DNA of 64,000 bases from Desmonostoc muscorum LEGE 12446 (GTDB taxonomy: Bacteria; Cyanobacteriota; Cyanobacteriia; Cyanobacteriales; Nostocaceae). The position numbers and the translations under genes are program-made. The notes below the pieces were generated by a model, which saw nothing but the letters and a program-made list of their open reading frames with translations, was not told the origin of the DNA and ran no database searches. The stretch spans positions 8,331,001-8,395,000 of the forward strand of contig NZ_JADEXS020000001.1 of assembly GCF_015207005.2 (NCBI RefSeq). The letters are read 5' to 3'. Shown piece by piece: positions 43,076-53,072 of this stretch (position 1 is its first letter; each line of letters starts with the position of its first letter).

Positions 43076-43221
43076 ATCATCTGCAAAAGTCAGGATGTAT
43101 TCTTGCAAAGCAGAAAGTCCGCCGAGTGATAATCAAGAATTGCTGTAAAGCCGTGAATTTTTTCGCTTTTACTACGATTTCACTTCGCTTATCGACAATC
43201 GTTACTGAACAGAGGAACACC

Positions 43222-43305
43222 ATGAATAAGCATAGTGAATTAAAAGTAAAGGTTACACCTTTGAACATAATTTTAGATATTGGGAAATGCATTGATCTAT
43301 GCTGA
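43222..43305 (+). other. Possible short leader or remnant frame before the GDSL gene
   Basis: A 27-codon frame (MNKHSELKVKVTPLN..) preceded by AGAGGAAC, ending in TGA that overlaps the ATG of the GDSL gene. It may be a leader peptide or the start of a lost gene. Low certainty. Confidence 0.25.
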
Positions 43306-44327
43306 AAAATACAACTTTCAAGACATTTGTTACTGCCACAGTAAGTAGTGCGGCTTTTTTGTGTGTAAGTGTTAATAATGCTTATGCTGCTTCTTTCAAC
43401 TCTATTTCTCGTATTTATGCTTTTGGTGATAGCTATTCAGATAATGGGGCAGCACTTCGGATTACAACAGCAGCAGTTAACTCTGGGGTGCCTGGAGCAT
43501 TTATATTCCCCCAAGTAGACGTGTATGACTCTGATGGTCGATGGACAAATAATCCCGGCTTAACATCAGTTGAGGTACTAGCAAAACAAAAAAAATTACA
43601 ATTAACAGATTATGCTGTGGGTGGTGCAAAAAGCGGTAATGGCAATTTAAGTACTTGGCTTGATAAATATCAAAATACTGGTTTATTCGGTCAAATCGAA
43701 GAATATAAAGCAGAAGTTAATCGCGTGCCAGATTCTAAGGGATTATACTTCATTTTTATATCTACAAATGACTTATTAGAAAGGTTTTTTAATAATCAGA
43801 CTGGTTCGGTCGATGTATTAGCTGATGCTGCTGTTAACAATATTGTTTCTGGAATATCACAACTTGCAGTACTAGGTGCAGAACAGTTTTTTGTTGTAAA
43901 TTCTACAGATTTAGCTGCATTACCACTTTTTGAGCAATACTCAGAAGAGGCAGCTAAGTTTAGAGATGTTATCAATAAAAGTCTTCCCGGTCAACTCGAT
44001 ACCCTGAATAAGCAATTAGGTGTCGAAGTTGCACTGTATGACCATGTTGCAATTAGCAACAAAATTCGCTCTACCCCAGCGACATTTGGTTTTACCAATA
44101 TAAATGATGCCTGCAAACTTTTATACACCACTGGGGGGTTAGAGCCTGGTTGTTCAACACCTGATAATTATTATTACTTCGACGAGATTCATCCTACTCG
44201 TCGTGTACATCAAATCATTGGTGAAGATATGGCCAATTTCTTAGATACACAGAAAATACCAACTGTTCCTGAACCATCAAATGTTGTAGCTTTGATATCT
44301 TGTATAGGAATCATATTTGATTTCTGA
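43299..44327 (+). pseudogene. GDSL/SGNH esterase with PEP-CTERM, 3' end cut by IS630
   Basis: A 342-residue reading frame. Signal peptide (FVTATVSSAAFLCVSVNNAYA), SGNH blocks FGDSYSDNG (nucleophile Ser), STNDL and the terminal DEIHPT (Asp/His). At the C-terminus VPEPSN begins a PEP-CTERM sorting signal, which is cut: the last three codons (FDF) and stop come from the IS inverted repeat. Removing the IS and one TA restores CIGIILVLYRYNKFTTA (45452-45490), a proper hydrophobic segment plus basic tail. The product would be exported, but it keeps only part of the hydrophobic segment and lacks the basic tail. Confidence 0.92.
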
Positions 44328-45449
44328 AAAAGTGTACGAGATAATACGGAGAGAGATATCTGTCTAAGAGCGAACAATGATAGAGCAGCATCTACAACCT
44401 GCGATACCTTCGGTGAGCTTCGCTAACGCAGAACTACAAGAATTTATAGATAATCGCCCGGATGCCCGTGAGGTGAGAAAAGCTTTGGCAGTGAAACTGG
44501 TTTATCAAGGCTACAAGTATGAGGAAATTCAAACAATTTTAGATGTCTCTGTTGGTTCAATAACAAGCTGGAAGCAAGCTTATAAGGAATATGGAATTTG
44601 CGGATTGCGCTTAAATTATAAAGGCAGAAAGAGTTACCTGAGCGATGAACAGCAACAAGAAGTATTAAGTTGGTTGCAAACTAAGGAGATTTGGGAGCTT
44701 GGTGAACTGGAATACAAATTGGCTTTTGAATATGATGTCATCTACGAATCGAAACGGAGTTATTATGATTTATTTGACGCGGCGGGAATTAGTTGGAAAA
44801 AAACTACTGGCTTAAACCCAAAGGCGGACATTGAGGCTGTAGCTGCAAAAAAAAACAGATTGAAAAATTGTTGGACAGCAATAGAGAGGAGATAGAAGAA
44901 GGAAGACTGAGAGTATTACTAATAGATGAGTGCCATCTGTTATGGGGAGACGTAACTGGTTATGTCTGGGGAAAAACTGACCAAGAAATAGCAATTGGCA
45001 TCGTTAACGAACGAGAGAAGCAGACATACTACGGGGCGGTTGATTATCTCGATGGTAAGTTGCTTCTTAAAGCTTACAATGCTGGCAATTCAGACAATAC
45101 AATTGATTATTTACGTTATTTATTAGACCAGTCTCCCAACCAACGATTACTGCTTTTTTGGGATGGTGCTTCTTACCATCGTTCACATCTGGTTCAAAAC
45201 TTTTTAGGAGAGATAAACCAAGGTTTGTCTCCAGACCAGTGGAAAATTCATTGCGTTCGCTTCGCTCCTAATTGCCCATCACAAAATCCAATTGAGGATA
45301 TTTGGTTACAAGCTAAAACCTGGGTGCGGCGTTTCTGTGCTTTGATTCCTTCGTTCTCTCATCTCAAATGGATGTTTGAGTGGTTTCTCCGACACACTAA
45401 CTTTGATTTTGACACTTTACAGATGTACGGAGCTTTTTCAGAAATCAAA
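44316..45449. mobile_element. IS630-family insertion sequence
   Basis: A 1134-bp element with inverted ends TTTGATTTCTGAAAAAG (44316-44332) and its exact complement (45433-45449), flanked by TA on both sides (44314-44315, 45450-45451), the target duplication of the IS630/Tc1 group. It holds two overlapping transposase frames. Confidence 0.95.
44377..44895 (+). CDS. IS630 transposase, first frame (helix-turn-helix part)
   Basis: A 172-residue frame with HTH-type segments (KLVYQGYKYEEIQTI, SVGSITSWKQAYKEYG) and a second HTH (LAFEYDVIYESKRSYYDLF) before the catalytic domain. It runs into the next frame across a run of nine A (44847-44855). A -1 slip there would join it to the DDE part, the known expression mode of many IS630 elements. 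Terminating normally it gives a truncated, DNA-binding-only protein. Confidence 0.9.
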   Translation: MIEQHLQPAIPSVSFANAELQEFIDNRPDAREVRKALAVKLVYQGYKYEEIQTILDVSVGSITSWKQAYKEYGICGLRLNYKGRKSYLSDEQQQEVLSWLQTKEIWELGELEYKLAFEYDVIYESKRSYYDLFDAAGISWKKTTGLNPKADIEAVAAKKNRLKNCWTAIERR

Positions 45450-45455
45450 TACTAG
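44868..45455 (+). CDS. IS630 transposase, second frame (DDE catalytic part)
   Basis: Contains the DDE triad: LLIDECHLLWG (first Asp), FWDGASYHRS (second Asp) and NCPSQNPIEDIW (Glu). The frame is open from at least 44847, supporting production by -1 frameshifting rather than independent initiation at the TTG at 44868. The stop codon TAG (45453-45455) lies in flanking host DNA just past the TA duplication, so the C-terminus depends on the insertion site. Confidence 0.88.
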   Translation: MLDSNREEIEEGRLRVLLIDECHLLWGDVTGYVWGKTDQEIAIGIVNEREKQTYYGAVDYLDGKLLLKAYNAGNSDNTIDYLRYLLDQSPNQRLLLFWDGASYHRSHLVQNFLGEINQGLSPDQWKIHCVRFAPNCPSQNPIEDIWLQAKTWVRRFCALIPSFSHLKWMFEWFLRHTNFDFDTLQMYGAFSEIKY

Positions 45456-45490
45456 TCCTATATAGGTATAATAAGTTTACTACGGCGTAA
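45452..45490 (+). pseudogene. Displaced 3' end of the GDSL/PEP-CTERM gene
   Basis: Thirteen codons, LVLYRYNKFTTA then TAA, join in frame to codon 339 (ATA 44313-44315) of the GDSL gene when the IS is removed. They supply the missing hydrophobic and basic tail of the PEP-CTERM signal. Confidence 0.85.
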
Positions 45491-45555
45491 AGTTCATAGT
45501 AGCTAAGGGTATCACCGTGCCAAAGTAGGTTTCATTGTACGCGCTTGTCCCAAAC

Positions 45556-45843
45556 TTATAGCGGTTCTGAGTTGGGTGCAATATAGTAACAGCAGTGCGT
45601 GAACCATCCAATAATGTCTTTTTTAGTTACAGCATCTAAGGCATTTGTAATGGCCTTATCTAGGTATTGAGCCGAGATACGTGTAAGTGCGATTCGTTCT
45701 GGAGAAACCCAATATCTGGGAGGATTCCAGGCTTCAGTAGAGTAACTCCACCAGGAGTTGAGTCCGCACTTTAATCCTCTACTGATGACAACTTGATACC
45801 CATATAGGTGAGGTGAAATTTTCAACCAAGTCCTATCACCCTG
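45556..45843 (-). pseudogene. C-terminal remnant of another IS630-like transposase
   Basis: The end of the frame, YLDKAITNALDAVTKKDI followed by IGWFTHCCYYIAPN, resembles the end of IS630-group transposases. It stops inside a TATAGCGGTTCTGAGTTGGG stretch that looks like an IS terminus. The upstream part of the frame (towards 45843) is not recognisable, and the group II intron begins there. The family assignment is tentative. Confidence 0.45.
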
Positions 45844-46377
45844 GTGCGGGGTTGAAAGCACGTAAACTACCAGAAAATGGTAGCCCCTACTGAGGAGACT
45901 GACTATCTCGCTCTGTAAAGCGGGGACGAAAGCGGTTAATGGTGATAATTGCTGAAAACACCAACCGCAAGCAAGAGTTCACGGGGAGAACAAACAAAAT
46001 GTCGTTGAGCCATCGTCATATCTCACCAAGGGATATAAGCTTTTGTTTCGGACACACTTTGGTTCGGAAATAACCGAAAGGGTAAGGACTGTTAGGTTCT
46101 TGCAACCGAAACAGCGCACTTCCTAGACCCCCGGTGGATAGGCATCCCCTAAAGACTCAAAACAATGGATATCAGGAACGAAGTAAACCAAATTATAACT
46201 CCTGTGGTGGTCGATACATAGGTAGGCGGTCAGGCTAAAAGTTTTATTTGGGAGGGATGGGTTAAGAAGCAAACGCCCAAACCGAAGTAACGGTTAAAGC
46301 CCCAAAAGGGATGGAGTAACGTCCGGGATAAGCAAACGTAACCCGCAATGTGCATAGAGCTAGGGGTGTAAGTAGCA

Positions 46378-48156
46378 ATGAATACGCCTAAGTCAGATTC
46401 AATTGAGAATACTGAGGGATGGAGAAATATAAATTGGCGCAAAGTCGAGAAATACGTCTTCAAGTTGCAAAAACGCATCTACGCCGCTTCGCGTTGTGGT
46501 GATATCAAGCGAGTCCGTAAACTTCAGCGAATTTTAATGAGGTCTTGGTCGAATAGGGTACTAGCGGTAAGAAGGGTAACGCAAGATAACCAAGGTAAAA
46601 AGACGGCAGGAGTGGATGGGGTAAAATCCTTATCCCCAGAAGCACGTCTCAACCTAGCAAAAGGGCTAAGAATAAATGGTAAATCCAAACCCACACGTAG
46701 AATTTGGATACCTAAACCAGGGAAAACTGAAAAACGCCCGCTTTCAATACCCACTATGTTTGACCGCGCCCTACAAGCCGTAGTCAAAACTACCTTAGAC
46801 CCAGAATGGGAGGCTCGATTTGAGGCATCCAGCTACGGGTTTCGACAAGGCAGGTCATGCCACGATGCCATTAAACATATCAAAAACTGCATAGTATCAA
46901 AAGCCAAATTTGTACTAGATGCAGATATTTCGCAATGTTTTGACCGCATTGATCAGAAAGCATTACTTTTGAAACTAAACATGAAGGGAAAAGTTAAGCA
47001 ACAAATAAAAGCTTGGCTTAATTCTGGAGTAATAGATTCAGGAGAACTGATAGCTACAAATTCTGGCACACCCCAAGGTGGGGTAATTTCGCCATTATTA
47101 GCTAACATTGCTTTACATGGTTTAGAAGACCTGATTAATCAAGAATTTCCTGCTAATAAAAGTGGGAAGGTAAGAGGGTCAAAAACCAAATTCGGCTATA
47201 AAATCTGCCAACCGACCTTCATTAGGTATGCGGACGATTTCATAGTTTTACACGAATCACGAGCGGTCATTAATCGGTGTGAGGAAATCATCAGAATTTG
47301 GCTCAAAGGTATTGGCTTAGAACTGAAACCAGAAAAGACCCGTGTAGCACATACACTGCACCCAGATTTAAGTGAAGATGGTCAAGCAGGATTTGATTTT
47401 CTGGGACACCATATTCAGCATAAAAAAGTGGGTAAATACCGAGAAAACAAAAATAGTTTCGGTACTCGTCTTGGTTTCATTACCCTTATTACCCCTTCAA
47501 AAAAGGCGATTGATGCTCACAAAAATAAGATGAAAAGCATCATCATAAAATGTAAGTCACGTTCTCAAGCAGAACTAATTAAAGAACTTAACCCTATTAT
47601 TAGGGGATGGGCTACATTTTATAGAGTTTCAGACGCTGGAACTGTTGGGGATTTCGCCCGGTTAGATAGAATAACTTATCTTCGTCTAAGAAGATGGGCT
47701 AAAAGACAAACCGGAAGTATTTATCACGGTCATCAAAAGTATTGGCATACCATAGGTGACAACCATTGGGTATTCACAACTAGACCAGATAGTAACGGAT
47801 TAAAGTTATTATCACATATCGAATTTCACTCCAGTGTTAACGATTATGTAAAAGTTAGAGGTGATAAAAGTCCTTATGATGATGACACTATCTACTGGAG
47901 TTTAAGGTTAAGTAATCATCCAAATTTACCTACTACTAAAAGGAACCTCCTTAAGCAACAGAAAGGTAAATGTATGGGATGTGGCTTAAATTTTCTTGAA
48001 GGTGATTTATTGGAGATTGACCACATCAAACCCCTGAGTTGTGGAGGTAAAAAAGAATGGAACAATCTTCAATTACTGCACCGTCATTGCCACAATGTTA
48101 AAACTGCTACTGATGGTAGTCAGAAGTCCCTCCGTGACAATAGGGAAACACATTGA
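46378..48156 (+). CDS. Group II intron reverse transcriptase/maturase with HNH endonuclease
   Basis: A 592-residue multifunctional intron protein. RT domain (about 60-330) with RRIWIPKPGKTEKRPLSIPT, FVLDADISQCFDRI, SGTPQGGVISPLLANIALHG and the catalytic FIRYADDFIVL. The maturase (X) domain has IRGWATFYR and a DNA-binding region. The C-terminal HNH endonuclease has CMGCGLNF, LEIDHIKPLSCGGK and NLQLLHRHCHNVK. All catalytic motifs are intact, so the intron may be active. It assists splicing of its own RNA and target-primed reverse transcription. The ATG lies inside intron domain IV. Confidence 0.95.
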   Translation: MNTPKSDSIENTEGWRNINWRKVEKYVFKLQKRIYAASRCGDIKRVRKLQRILMRSWSNRVLAVRRVTQDNQGKKTAGVDGVKSLSPEARLNLAKGLRINGKSKPTRRIWIPKPGKTEKRPLSIPTMFDRALQAVVKTTLDPEWEARFEASSYGFRQGRSCHDAIKHIKNCIVSKAKFVLDADISQCFDRIDQKALLLKLNMKGKVKQQIKAWLNSGVIDSGELIATNSGTPQGGVISPLLANIALHGLEDLINQEFPANKSGKVRGSKTKFGYKICQPTFIRYADDFIVLHESRAVINRCEEIIRIWLKGIGLELKPEKTRVAHTLHPDLSEDGQAGFDFLGHHIQHKKVGKYRENKNSFGTRLGFITLITPSKKAIDAHKNKMKSIIIKCKSRSQAELIKELNPIIRGWATFYRVSDAGTVGDFARLDRITYLRLRRWAKRQTGSIYHGHQKYWHTIGDNHWVFTTRPDSNGLKLLSHIEFHSSVNDYVKVRGDKSPYDDDTIYWSLRLSNHPNLPTTKRNLLKQQKGKCMGCGLNFLEGDLLEIDHIKPLSCGGKKEWNNLQLLHRHCHNVKTATDGSQKSLRDNRETH

Positions 48157-48235
48157 GTAGCCGTGTGAAGGGACAACTTTCATGCACGGTTTCGGATGGG
48201 AGGGGTGGAACAGTAATGTTCCCCTCGACCCTAAC
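48155..48235 (+). ncRNA. Group II intron domain V and VI
   Basis: GTAGCCGTGTGAAGGGAC and TTTCATGCACGGTTTCGGAT form the conserved domain V hairpin (CCGTG pairs with CACGG), overlapping the last bases of the maturase stop codon. GGGGTGGAACAGTAATGTTC and CCCTCGACCC can form domain VI with a bulged A. Confidence 0.7.
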
Positions 48236-48708
48236 TTGTGGAAATAGGAGTTAGAAAAGCTTGTTATAAATAGCTTTCAGCTTTTTGAGGAACTCTTGTT
48301 TGACGCAACTATAAGAAAGCCACAAGGAGTCAGAATTAGTATGCTTTTACTAAAAAAAGTGGTTTTTACGCTCATAAATACCAACTTATAACCGAATCTT
48401 GGTAAAATGATAAGAATCGGGGATACTGGCGGTAACGCTAACCTTTGCTGCATCGAGTTTCGTCATATGTCTACACTGGATACCTTACCCGATCTCCAAT
48501 CACCGAAAGTTGGTAAAATGGAAAAAGTGAGCCTCCTGTCTTCGGGTGCAAGTCGCCGAATCAACGCAGATATGAGGATGTGCGATCGCGGAAATATCTC
48601 TTTCCCTGTTTGGCTAAAACAGAGAAGTAAAAAGCTAAACCTTATATAAGGTAAGCTTTTTCAGCCTCTATTTCCGTTTGATAGGGTCGAGATTCCCATA
48701 CACCATTG
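48236..48708. other. Intergenic region, possible structured RNA, no clear gene
   Basis: 470 bases without a convincing gene. TTGGTAAAATG appears twice (48399 and 48512). TTCGG..CCGAA (about 48540-48560) can pair inside CCTCCTG..GAGG. CTGTTTGGCTAAAACAG (48606-48622) is a hairpin, and ACCTTATATAAGGT (48640-48653) is a perfect palindrome. An 80-codon frame at 48407 crosses these features and has no recognisable domain. Confidence 0.35.
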
Positions 48709-50157
48709 TCACCGGATAACTAATATCCGTTGTCTAGCCCGTGAGCTAGAAACATAGTACAAACGATTAAACTCTCTAATCTTTGCCAGGACTGCCTTAC
48801 TGTCATCTCCTCGTTCTGGATAAAGTCGCTTACTCAAATCTTTACCATCAATACCCGCTTCTAAGAAAGTGCTACCTTGGCTATTGTGAACAGTTAATGC
48901 AAAGCAGTTTCTGATGTTGGCAAACTGCTCTGAATGTTTGTAGTACTGCTTCCACAGAAAGGGATTACGCTTGGCACTTCTGAGTAAGCGTTTGGTTTCT
49001 TGGTCAAATTGTTTTTGCTCATCTTCATGCAGAACATAGATTTGACGCACAATCCCTTCATCTGTCTCTACCTTTAACCTCCAAGTATCATAGTTGTTGT
49101 AACGATCGCCAAAAACATCTAAAACAGTAAACTCTGTAGATGTAGCAAGAATCGTAGTTTTACCATCAGGAGCCATCACAGGATCTCTAGTGATTAATCT
49201 CTCTCCAGGAATAAAGCGATTGATATTTTCACCATATAAATGAGTGCGAATCTGCTGATTGTAAAAGTCAACTTGAGTATTAGTCCAGGATAAAATTCGG
49301 AAACAATCTGGGTTTTGAGCAAATTCTCTCTTCATCTTTTTGCAGGCATAACGCAGCAAAGTTTGACGTTTAACCATCAGCGCCCCATTACTTTTATCAG
49401 GCAGATATTTGGCATAAGGCTCAAAAGGAAACTTGCTCTTGGTGACTGCATAGCGAGAAGCAGTGACAAATTCTAACAAAGGGCTACCAGTTCCTTGACG
49501 CACAACTTGAGTCAAAACTGCTTTATCTGGCACTTGAAAACTAGGGGATTTTCCTTCATTAACTGGATTTAACTGTGCTGGGTCGCCCATGAGAATAATT
49601 TTGATTTTTGTCCAGGTGGATGATTGGTTAGCAACATCCTCAATCCAGCGCCAGAGTTGTTTGCCAATCATGGAACATTCATCAATAAAGACAACATCAA
49701 ATAGATTGATGTAAGAAGGCCCAGTTTGGTCAAGTACTTTCTCTTTACCTCTAGTTACCATACCCAGTCCTAACAACTGGTGAATGGTGAAGAATTCTAC
49801 CCCAGTTACGCCATTTTCTGCCGCCATGCGTTGTAGCACACCTACAGCTTTATTAGTGGGTGCAGTCAGTACAACTCGCTTACCCGTAGCGACAAGAACT
49901 TTAACTAGTTGGAAAACAATAGTTGACTTGCCGGTTCCAGCATAGCCAACCAGCAGAAATAAAGCAGCCATCACGGTTGGCTGTATAAATGTCCACATTG
50001 CATCTAAAGCTTTTTGCTGCTGCTGGGTGAGTTGAAATGGAAAAGAACCGGTTGCAGCGAAAGTAGGAAGTGTTTGGATCATCATCGCTTCGCTAATTCC
50101 ATTAATTGATCCACTCAATGCAGCGATAGCTGTTGGTTTTACTTCTCCGAAAAACAA
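48709..50157 (-). CDS. Dda/RecD-like superfamily 1 DNA helicase
   Basis: A 482-residue SF1B helicase. Walker A GYAGTGKST, LTAPTNKAV (motif Ia), VFIDECSMIG (Walker B), LMGDPAQLNP (motif III), VVRQGTG (motif IV), ALTVHNSQGSTF (motif V) and YYVSSSRARQRILV (motif VI) are all readable. Phage and plasmid Dda-type enzymes of this size unwind DNA 5' to 3' in replication or recombination. The start is uncertain: TTG at 50157 has AAGGAG only 2 bases away; ATG 50085 is the first methionine. It lies in a mobile-element-rich region near conjugation genes. Confidence 0.9.
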   Translation of the reverse strand: MFFGEVKPTAIAALSGSINGISEAMMIQTLPTFAATGSFPFQLTQQQQKALDAMWTFIQPTVMAALFLLVGYAGTGKSTIVFQLVKVLVATGKRVVLTAPTNKAVGVLQRMAAENGVTGVEFFTIHQLLGLGMVTRGKEKVLDQTGPSYINLFDVVFIDECSMIGKQLWRWIEDVANQSSTWTKIKIILMGDPAQLNPVNEGKSPSFQVPDKAVLTQVVRQGTGSPLLEFVTASRYAVTKSKFPFEPYAKYLPDKSNGALMVKRQTLLRYACKKMKREFAQNPDCFRILSWTNTQVDFYNQQIRTHLYGENINRFIPGERLITRDPVMAPDGKTTILATSTEFTVLDVFGDRYNNYDTWRLKVETDEGIVRQIYVLHEDEQKQFDQETKRLLRSAKRNPFLWKQYYKHSEQFANIRNCFALTVHNSQGSTFLEAGIDGKDLSKRLYPERGDDSKAVLAKIREFNRLYYVSSSRARQRILVIR

Positions 50158-50516
50158 TACTCCTTTTGGTTTGAGGAATATATGTTTCTATATCCATTCG
50201 GCATCATCAGAAATCAATATATTGAAAGTTTTTTAATATTCAGATGATTTAGTTAAATCTGGAGTTGCATATATATATTTTTCCATGAAGGTAAACATCC
50301 TCAATCTTAAAATTATTGCTACTCGGAAATCCTACTTGAATTCTTGTCATTACAAATTTTCGCGCATGTCACCATATGACTTCACTACGCATTAATACGT
50401 ATCCAAATATACTAAAGTCTTATTACACTGAAAATAGTTTTTAGCGTAGGCGTGGCCTGCCGTAGACATCGCTCGTTTTTTATCCGGTCTCACTCTGGAG
50501 CGTTGCTCCCATCTCT
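50158..50516. other. Intergenic region with a dispersed repeat fragment
   Basis: No gene. AT-rich at the left. Around 50444-50474, GCGTAGGCGTGGCCTGCCG then TAGACATCGC resembles the GC-rich repeat family seen at 32399-32543. Divergent promoters for the helicase and the sensor kinase must lie here. Confidence 0.4.
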
Positions 50517-53072
50517 ATGTTGTTGATCAAACAAAAATACCTGCCTTACAGAACTGCATTTTTCAGCGTGGGAGTAACCTTGCTAGTCAAGTTGGGACTA
50601 GAGCATCTAACTGGAATCACAAGTTCTTTCAGCTTGTGGCTGATTGCTATCTCTATAAGTACTTGGTACGGTAGCATCATTTCAGGATTGACATCAGTGT
50701 TTTTGGCTGCTTTAGCTAGTCATTACTTTTTTACAAATCCATCTTCTACTCTCGATAGTCTAGAATTTGTATTATTTGTTATCGAGGGTCTATTAATCAG
50801 TGCGCTAACTGCTAACTTCCAGTCATGTAAACAGCAGTCAGATACTGATAAAACAGAAGCCCAAATCAATCTAAAAGATTTATTACAGAGTCAGCGTTCA
50901 CTTCGTCAAGGTGAAGAACTATACCGAACATTAACCCAAAATCTACCCAATGGAGTAGTTTTTCTCTTTGATCGAGATATGCGCTTTATGGGTGCTGAGG
51001 GTACAGAACTGCAAATCTTTGGTTTACCAAAAGAAGAGTTCCAAGGTAAAACGCTGCACGAAACTGTTCTCCCTGAGACTTACGAACTGATAGAACCAGC
51101 TTACCGTAGTACCTTACAGGGTACTCCAATGTGTATTGAAATTCCTTATAACAATCAAGTTTATCTAATACAAACTTTTCCAGTCAAAGATGAAAATAGC
51201 AAAATTCTGACGGGCTTGGCAATCTTCCAAAACGTCACGAACCGCAAACAAGCAGAAGCAAAAATTATCAAGTTAAACCAAGCTTTAAATCGACGAGTTA
51301 AAGAACTACAAACTTTGTTAGAGGTGATTCCAACTGGCATTGGCATTGCAGAAGATCCAGAATGCCGAACTATTCGAGCTAATCCGGCTCTTGCCAAACT
51401 GCTGGGCATACCTGTTGACGCAAATGCCTCTCTCAGCGCTCCCAATGATGAACGTCCAACTAACTTTAAAGTTTATCAGTCAGGCAGAGAATTAGCTCCA
51501 GAAGAACTGGCTATGCAATATGCTACCACTCATGGGGTGGAAATACTGGATTCGGAAATTGAGGTGGTTCGTGATGATGGTGTGAGAATTAACCTATCGC
51601 AGTATGCTGCCCCTTTATTTGATGAAGATGGAAAAGTGCGGGGGTGTGTAAGTATATTTCTAGATATTACCCAGCGCAACCAGGCAGAAAAAAAACTGCA
51701 AGCGGCTAGAGATCAGTTACAGACTGTACTGGAGGCTGTACCTGGAATTGTATCTTGGGTCAGTTCCGATTTGTGCTATCTAGGTGTCAACAAGCACTTA
51801 GCTGATAGTTTTGATTTGTCTCCCGAAGCTTTTGTTGGTCAGGATATTGGTTTTTTAGCTAGTGGTAATGGGTTTCGTGAGTTCGTGCAAAATTTCTTTG
51901 CTGGAGATCAATCTGAAGCATTATATGAGTTGAAATCCATAAGCGCAGATCGTAGTTATTTAATTGTGGCTCAAAAATATGACCAGAACAAAGCCGCATT
52001 TTTAATCGGCATTGATATCACTGAACAAAAGCGTGTAGAGGAAGAACTGAGACAAAAGACTGAGGAACTGGCAGAAATAAATCGAGTCAAGGATGAATTC
52101 GTCGCTGTCTTGTCTCATGAGTTACGCACTCCCATGCATAATCTCCACGGTTGGGCGCAACTATTGCTAACTGAACATGAGATGGATGAAGCACTGAAAA
52201 TTGAGGGACTGGAAACGATTGAACGGAATGCCCGTCTACAAGTTCGCTTAATTGACGATTTGTTGGATCTGGCTAGGATGCAGAAGGGCGAGATGAATTT
52301 GGAAATCGAACCTGTTGACCTAGCAAGTGTAATTCGGTCAGCAGCAGATACTATTCGATTGTCAGCCGAAACAAAGGGCATTCAAATTAAGTTACATCTT
52401 GATACTGGTGTGTCCAAGGTTTTAGGTGATGCCATTCGTTTACAACAAGTGGTTTGGAATTTGCTTTCAAATGCAATCAAGTTTAGTTCCAAGAATGAAA
52501 GTGTAGAGGTGAGGTTGGAACAAGTTGAGTCTCAGGCTCAGATTACTGTTATTGATCGAGGGAGGGGCATAGAAGCAGAATTTCTACCATTCGTCTTTGA
52601 ACGGTTTAGTCAGCGTGACGCTTCAACTACTCGTTCTGCTGGTGGATTAGGGTTAGGACTTGCGATCGCTCTGACAATTGTAGAACTCCACAATGGCAAG
52701 ATCACAGCAGCCAGTGCGGGATTCGGCAAGGGTTCGACATTCACGGTGAGGCTACCTATCGTAACAATGACAAAGCAGTTGAGTAATGATGAACTAGTAG
52801 TAGGAGAATTGCTGTATGGGAATAAGGAAATTGCCCAATTGCAGAACTTGTGCATTCTGGTTGTAGATGACGATGCAGATGCTCGGATGTTAATGCAGAC
52901 TGTTCTCCAAAGCGCCGGGGCAGATGTATTAGTGGCAGCATCAGTAAAAGAAGCGTTGGCACTTTTAGAACAGCAATCGCCCGCTCTACTGATTAGTGAT
53001 ATCAGTATGCCAGATGAGGATGGCTTTACCTTGATTCGTCAGATTCGCTCCCGCACTATAGAACCCATTTGA
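50517..53072 (+). pseudogene. Hybrid PAS histidine kinase, receiver domain cut by an IS5-family element
   Basis: The N-terminus has about four membrane helices (residues 10-98, DUF4118-like). PAS units start near 134, 264 and 401. HisKA carries phospho-acceptor His534 (LSHELRTPMH). An ATPase domain follows (NLLSNAIKF, GLGLGLAI). The receiver (from 779, LVVDDDADAR) has phosphorylation site Asp828 (LISDISMPDED). The frame breaks after SRT I: the last codons before TGA (EPI) come from the IS. Skipping the IS and one TATA continues in frame at 54001, giving an 899-residue protein. The kinase core is intact, so a truncated kinase without a complete receiver may still be made. Confidence 0.92.

Larger units (their letters stand above)
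45844..48235 (+). mobile_element. Group II intron (retroelement)
   Basis: The 5' end fits the GTGYG consensus (GTGCGG at 45844). About 530 bases of structured RNA precede the intron-encoded protein, and the 3' end carries a domain V-like hairpin followed by a domain VI-like stem, ending near CGACCCTAAC. Total about 2.4 kb. Borders are estimated from consensus, not from an uninterrupted copy. The 5' flank is an IS remnant. A ribozyme with its maturase implies splicing and retrohoming ability. Confidence 0.85.

Noticed and set aside
48480..48600. Possible omega RNA / TnpB-associated guide region
   Set aside because: There is no TnpB or IS200/605 gene nearby; the hairpins alone do not support it.
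48407..48649. 80-codon frame in the region after the intron
   Set aside because: No recognisable domain, poor coding character, and it crosses several palindromes that suggest RNA or regulatory DNA.
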